Source of the DNA: Bacteroidia bacterium
GTDB lineage: Bacteria; Bacteroidota; Bacteroidia; 2-12-FULL-35-15
Assembly: GCA_016786925.1 (NCBI GenBank)
Contig: JAEUTU010000096.1
Location: 1-33,101, forward strand
Reading direction: 5' to 3'
Length of the DNA stretch: 33,101 bases
Position numbers and translations under genes: made by a program
Part shown: one piece after another, positions 31,161 through 33,101 of the stretch
Position numbering within the stretch: the stretch's first letter is position 1
Layout of the letters: each line of letters starts with the position of its first letter
Notes under the pieces: model-generated
The model's database searches: none
What the model was told of the DNA's origin: nothing
Seen by the model: the letters and a program-made list of their open reading frames with translations, nothing else

Positions 31161-33101
31161 TTATCGTATCAATGTGGTATTGCCTTTCTTTTTCAGCTCA
31201 TCGCCATTGTAACATTTCACTCTTAAATACCAAGCAAAAACTGCAGGATCGGCCTTCATTCCTTTATAAGTTCCATCCCAGCCTTTTGTTATATCAGTCG
31301 TTTCAAAAACCATTTCTCCCCAGCGGTTATACACCGCAAAGTATAATTCCTGGATTGAATTACTTCTTACAAACAAAATATCATTCTGCCCATCATTGTT
31401 TGGTGTAAATGTATTCGGAACAAAAACATCTTCTGTTCTACACTTCATGCTTAAAACATACACTGTAATGCTGGCAATCTTAGGACAACCCGTTGAATCT
31501 AATATGGAAACATAATAAGTAGTAGTTTCTGTTGGACTAACTGTTTGATCAGCTAAAGAAGGATTAGAGAAATTACCATTCTGCCAGGTAACCGGAAGTG
31601 ATGGATTGGTAATCGCGTGAATGATCGTTGACTCTCCTTCTTCTATGGTGTCATTATCGGCAGTAGCGATAATATTAAAAGAAGATGGATTGATCACAAA
31701 AACAGTTGTAGTAAGCGTTTGAACACATGTATCTCCCGCAGCATTCGTAGTTGAAATATTTACAGTATAGGTTGTAGTAGAACTTGGTGAAGCAAGCGGA
31801 TTGGCAATGCTTGTACTATTTAAACCGGAAGCAGGAGACCAGTTATAGGCAAATCCACCTGTTGCAAATAACTGAGAAGATGATTGAACACAGATGGTAT
31901 CAGTAGGTGATATAGTTGTATTTGCCAAACTAATATTTACTTGAACAACAGTAGTGTCTTTACAACCAAAAGTATTCGTAGCGATCAACTGAACATCATA
32001 CACTCCGGTTGTATCATAAACATGAGTTGGATTTTGGACTTGAGAAGAATCGCCATCATCGAAATACCACAACCAGGAAACCGGAGCAAGAGCAGATGAA
32101 TCATTAAAAGTTACTTGATTGGAACATGGTACACTCACAAAATCAAAATCGGCTGTAATAGCAGGATGAACAGTAACATATTGATAAGCCGTATCCCATA
32201 TATTACAACTAGCAGGATTAAAAATATACAACTCTACCAGATATGTGCCAGGAATAGGATACGTTCTGATAGGATTAAAAACAGTGGATGTTGTATCACC
32301 ATTCCCAAAATTCCACATATAACTTCCTCCCACAGTACTTTGGTTTTCAAATTCAACAATAAGAGGCGCACAACCTTCTAAATAGTCAACTGTAAAGTTC
32401 GCATCCGCAATTGGAATTTGAAAATCAAATTTGAATGTTCCATTGTTACAATTCGAATTCATATTAATTCCTGTTGAAGGAACACCAGGAGTATAAGGTG
32501 TATAGTTCGGAGCAGTGTATGGCCATGAACCCGGTGTTACCGGAAAATCATCATTGCCACCACAACCGGCACATACCGATTGATAGATAATTCCTTTTTT
32601 ATCAAAACGACTGGTTCCACCATCTACATGTTCCTGACTGGATGCACCACCAAAATAAGTTGCATATAACAAGGATGTAGCATTTGTAGAAAGTACAAAG
32701 AGATAAAAATTAAAACCATCCGTTGTCGACTGAACAGCATTTGCTGTTAATGGCATATTATTAGTTGGAACACCTTGCAAAATATGTCCACCCCAACCGG
32801 AAACATAAATATTCTCACAATAATCAACCAAAAATGCTGATGGAGAAATGTTGATGCTATTATTCCCATTTCCAAAAATGGTTGTAAAGATCTGCGAACT
32901 CAAGTCATTGGTCATCTTCCAAATAAATTGTCCGCTATTCGCATTAGAATAAACACCTGCAGAAACGGGCATTACGCCAAGCGTTTGACCTACAATATAC
33001 ACATCAAAATCCTTATCTAATTGAACAAAAAAACTTTGATCGTAAGCTGGAGTACCAACAAAAGTGGAATTCAAAACAAGTGATCCATCGTTTTTGATCT
33101 T
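31161..33101 (-). CDS. T9SS type B cargo with PKD domains (5' end beyond window)
   Basis: The frame is open to the right edge (647 codons seen), so the N-terminus and start lie outside; the TTG at 33074 is not a start. The visible part opens with beta-propeller-like repeats (DQSFFVQLDKDFDVYIVG, then VDYCENIYVSGWGG) and a Cys motif SVCAGCGGNDDFPVTPGSW. At least two PKD domains follow (WNFGNGDTTSTVFNPIRTY and WYFDDGDSSQVQNPTHVY), then two further Ig-like beta domains. The C-terminal ~85 residues are the gliding-motility/CHU_C type B sorting domain: FVPNTFTPNNDGQNDILFV, VYNRWGEMVFE, GWDGTYKG, AWYLRVKC. It should be exported by T9SS and displayed on or released from the cell surface, perhaps as an adhesin or matrix protein. 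The PorP/SprF gene starts at the next base. Confidence 0.92.
   Translation of the reverse strand, partial: KIKNDGSLVLNSTFVGTPAYDQSFFVQLDKDFDVYIVGQTLGVMPVSAGVYSNANSGQFIWKMTNDLSSQIFTTIFGNGNNSINISPSAFLVDYCENIYVSGWGGHILQGVPTNNMPLTANAVQSTTDGFNFYLFVLSTNATSLLYATYFGGASSQEHVDGGTSRFDKKGIIYQSVCAGCGGNDDFPVTPGSWPYTAPNYTPYTPGVPSTGINMNSNCNNGTFKFDFQIPIADANFTVDYLEGCAPLIVEFENQSTVGGSYMWNFGNGDTTSTVFNPIRTYPIPGTYLVELYIFNPASCNIWDTAYQYVTVHPAITADFDFVSVPCSNQVTFNDSSALAPVSWLWYFDDGDSSQVQNPTHVYDTTGVYDVQLIATNTFGCKDTTVVQVNISLANTTISPTDTICVQSSSQLFATGGFAYNWSPASGLNSTSIANPLASPSSTTTYTVNISTTNAAGDTCVQTLTTTVFVINPSSFNIIATADNDTIEEGESTIIHAITNPSLPVTWQNGNFSNPSLADQTVSPTETTTYYVSILDSTGCPKIASITVYVLSMKCRTEDVFVPNTFTPNNDGQNDILFVRSNSIQELYFAVYNRWGEMVFETTDITKGWDGTYKGMKADPAVFAWYLRVKCYNGDELKKKGNTTLIR

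Noticed and set aside
1..33101. Mobile elements, prophage, tRNA or rRNA genes
   Set aside because: I saw no transposase, integrase, terminal repeats, clover-leaf sequence or rRNA segments; codon use looks uniform and most genes are ordinary chromosomal ones.

Overview
This is an AT-rich chromosomal segment from a member of the Bacteroidota (Bacteroidetes), probably a free-living, T9SS-carrying lineage in the Chitinophagales/Flavobacteriales sense. The evidence is the PorP/SprF protein, the type B T9SS C-terminal sorting domain, the TPR/PD40/OmpA-like outer membrane protein, the typical Bacteroidota forms of Tgt and LptG, and -7 promoter boxes of the TAnnTTTG type instead of Pribnow boxes. No tRNA, rRNA, CRISPR array, insertion sequence or phage gene was seen. 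The window is dense, with one intergenic stretch above 300 bp.

Left part (1-9,900). A COG2509-type FAD-dependent dehydrogenase is cut by the left edge. It is followed by accA (fatty acid synthesis), a small two-helix membrane protein, ispE (MEP isoprenoid pathway), an LptF/LptG-type LPS export permease and tgt (queuosine tRNA modification); these last two form a minus-strand pair. Next comes a plus-strand pair of a membrane GT2 glycosyltransferase and an ECF sigma factor. A minus-strand pair follows: a TPR protein with one membrane segment that ends where a SpoIIE phosphatase domain often begins, and a small c-type cytochrome lipoprotein 1 nt downstream.

Middle (9,900-21,900). A Prc-type tail-specific protease precedes a 1,867-residue bacterial alpha-2-macroglobulin with an intact CVEQ thioester site and an unusual Asp/Tyr-rich loop. 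Two poorly characterised plus-strand genes (one a lipoprotein) lie between two look-alike terminators. A secreted helical protein is transcribed away from a 386-bp intergenic region that carries a 28-bp perfect palindrome and a CRP-like operator placed correctly against a -7 box. That promoter drives an ETHE1-like metallo-beta-lactamase/double rhodanese protein of persulfide metabolism.

Right part (21,900-33,101), all minus strand. One operon encodes a secreted MORN/YwqK-repeat protein, a soluble eight-PAS histidine kinase and a LytTR response regulator; kinase stop and regulator start overlap as TAATG. The other is a surface/secretion operon: a large PKD-domain protein with a type B T9SS sorting domain (cut by the right edge), a PorP/SprF protein directly abutting it, and a TPR-PD40-OmpA-like protein.

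Most genes are recognisable families. The more unusual points are residue-level (Tgt without zinc cysteines, a cytochrome without a distal Met, an OmpA-like domain without its usual Asp), architectural (the MORN-kinase-regulator operon, the truncated-looking TPR protein paired with a cytochrome) and regulatory (the 20.0-20.4 kb region). I did not find a clearly new defence, mobile or biosynthetic system.
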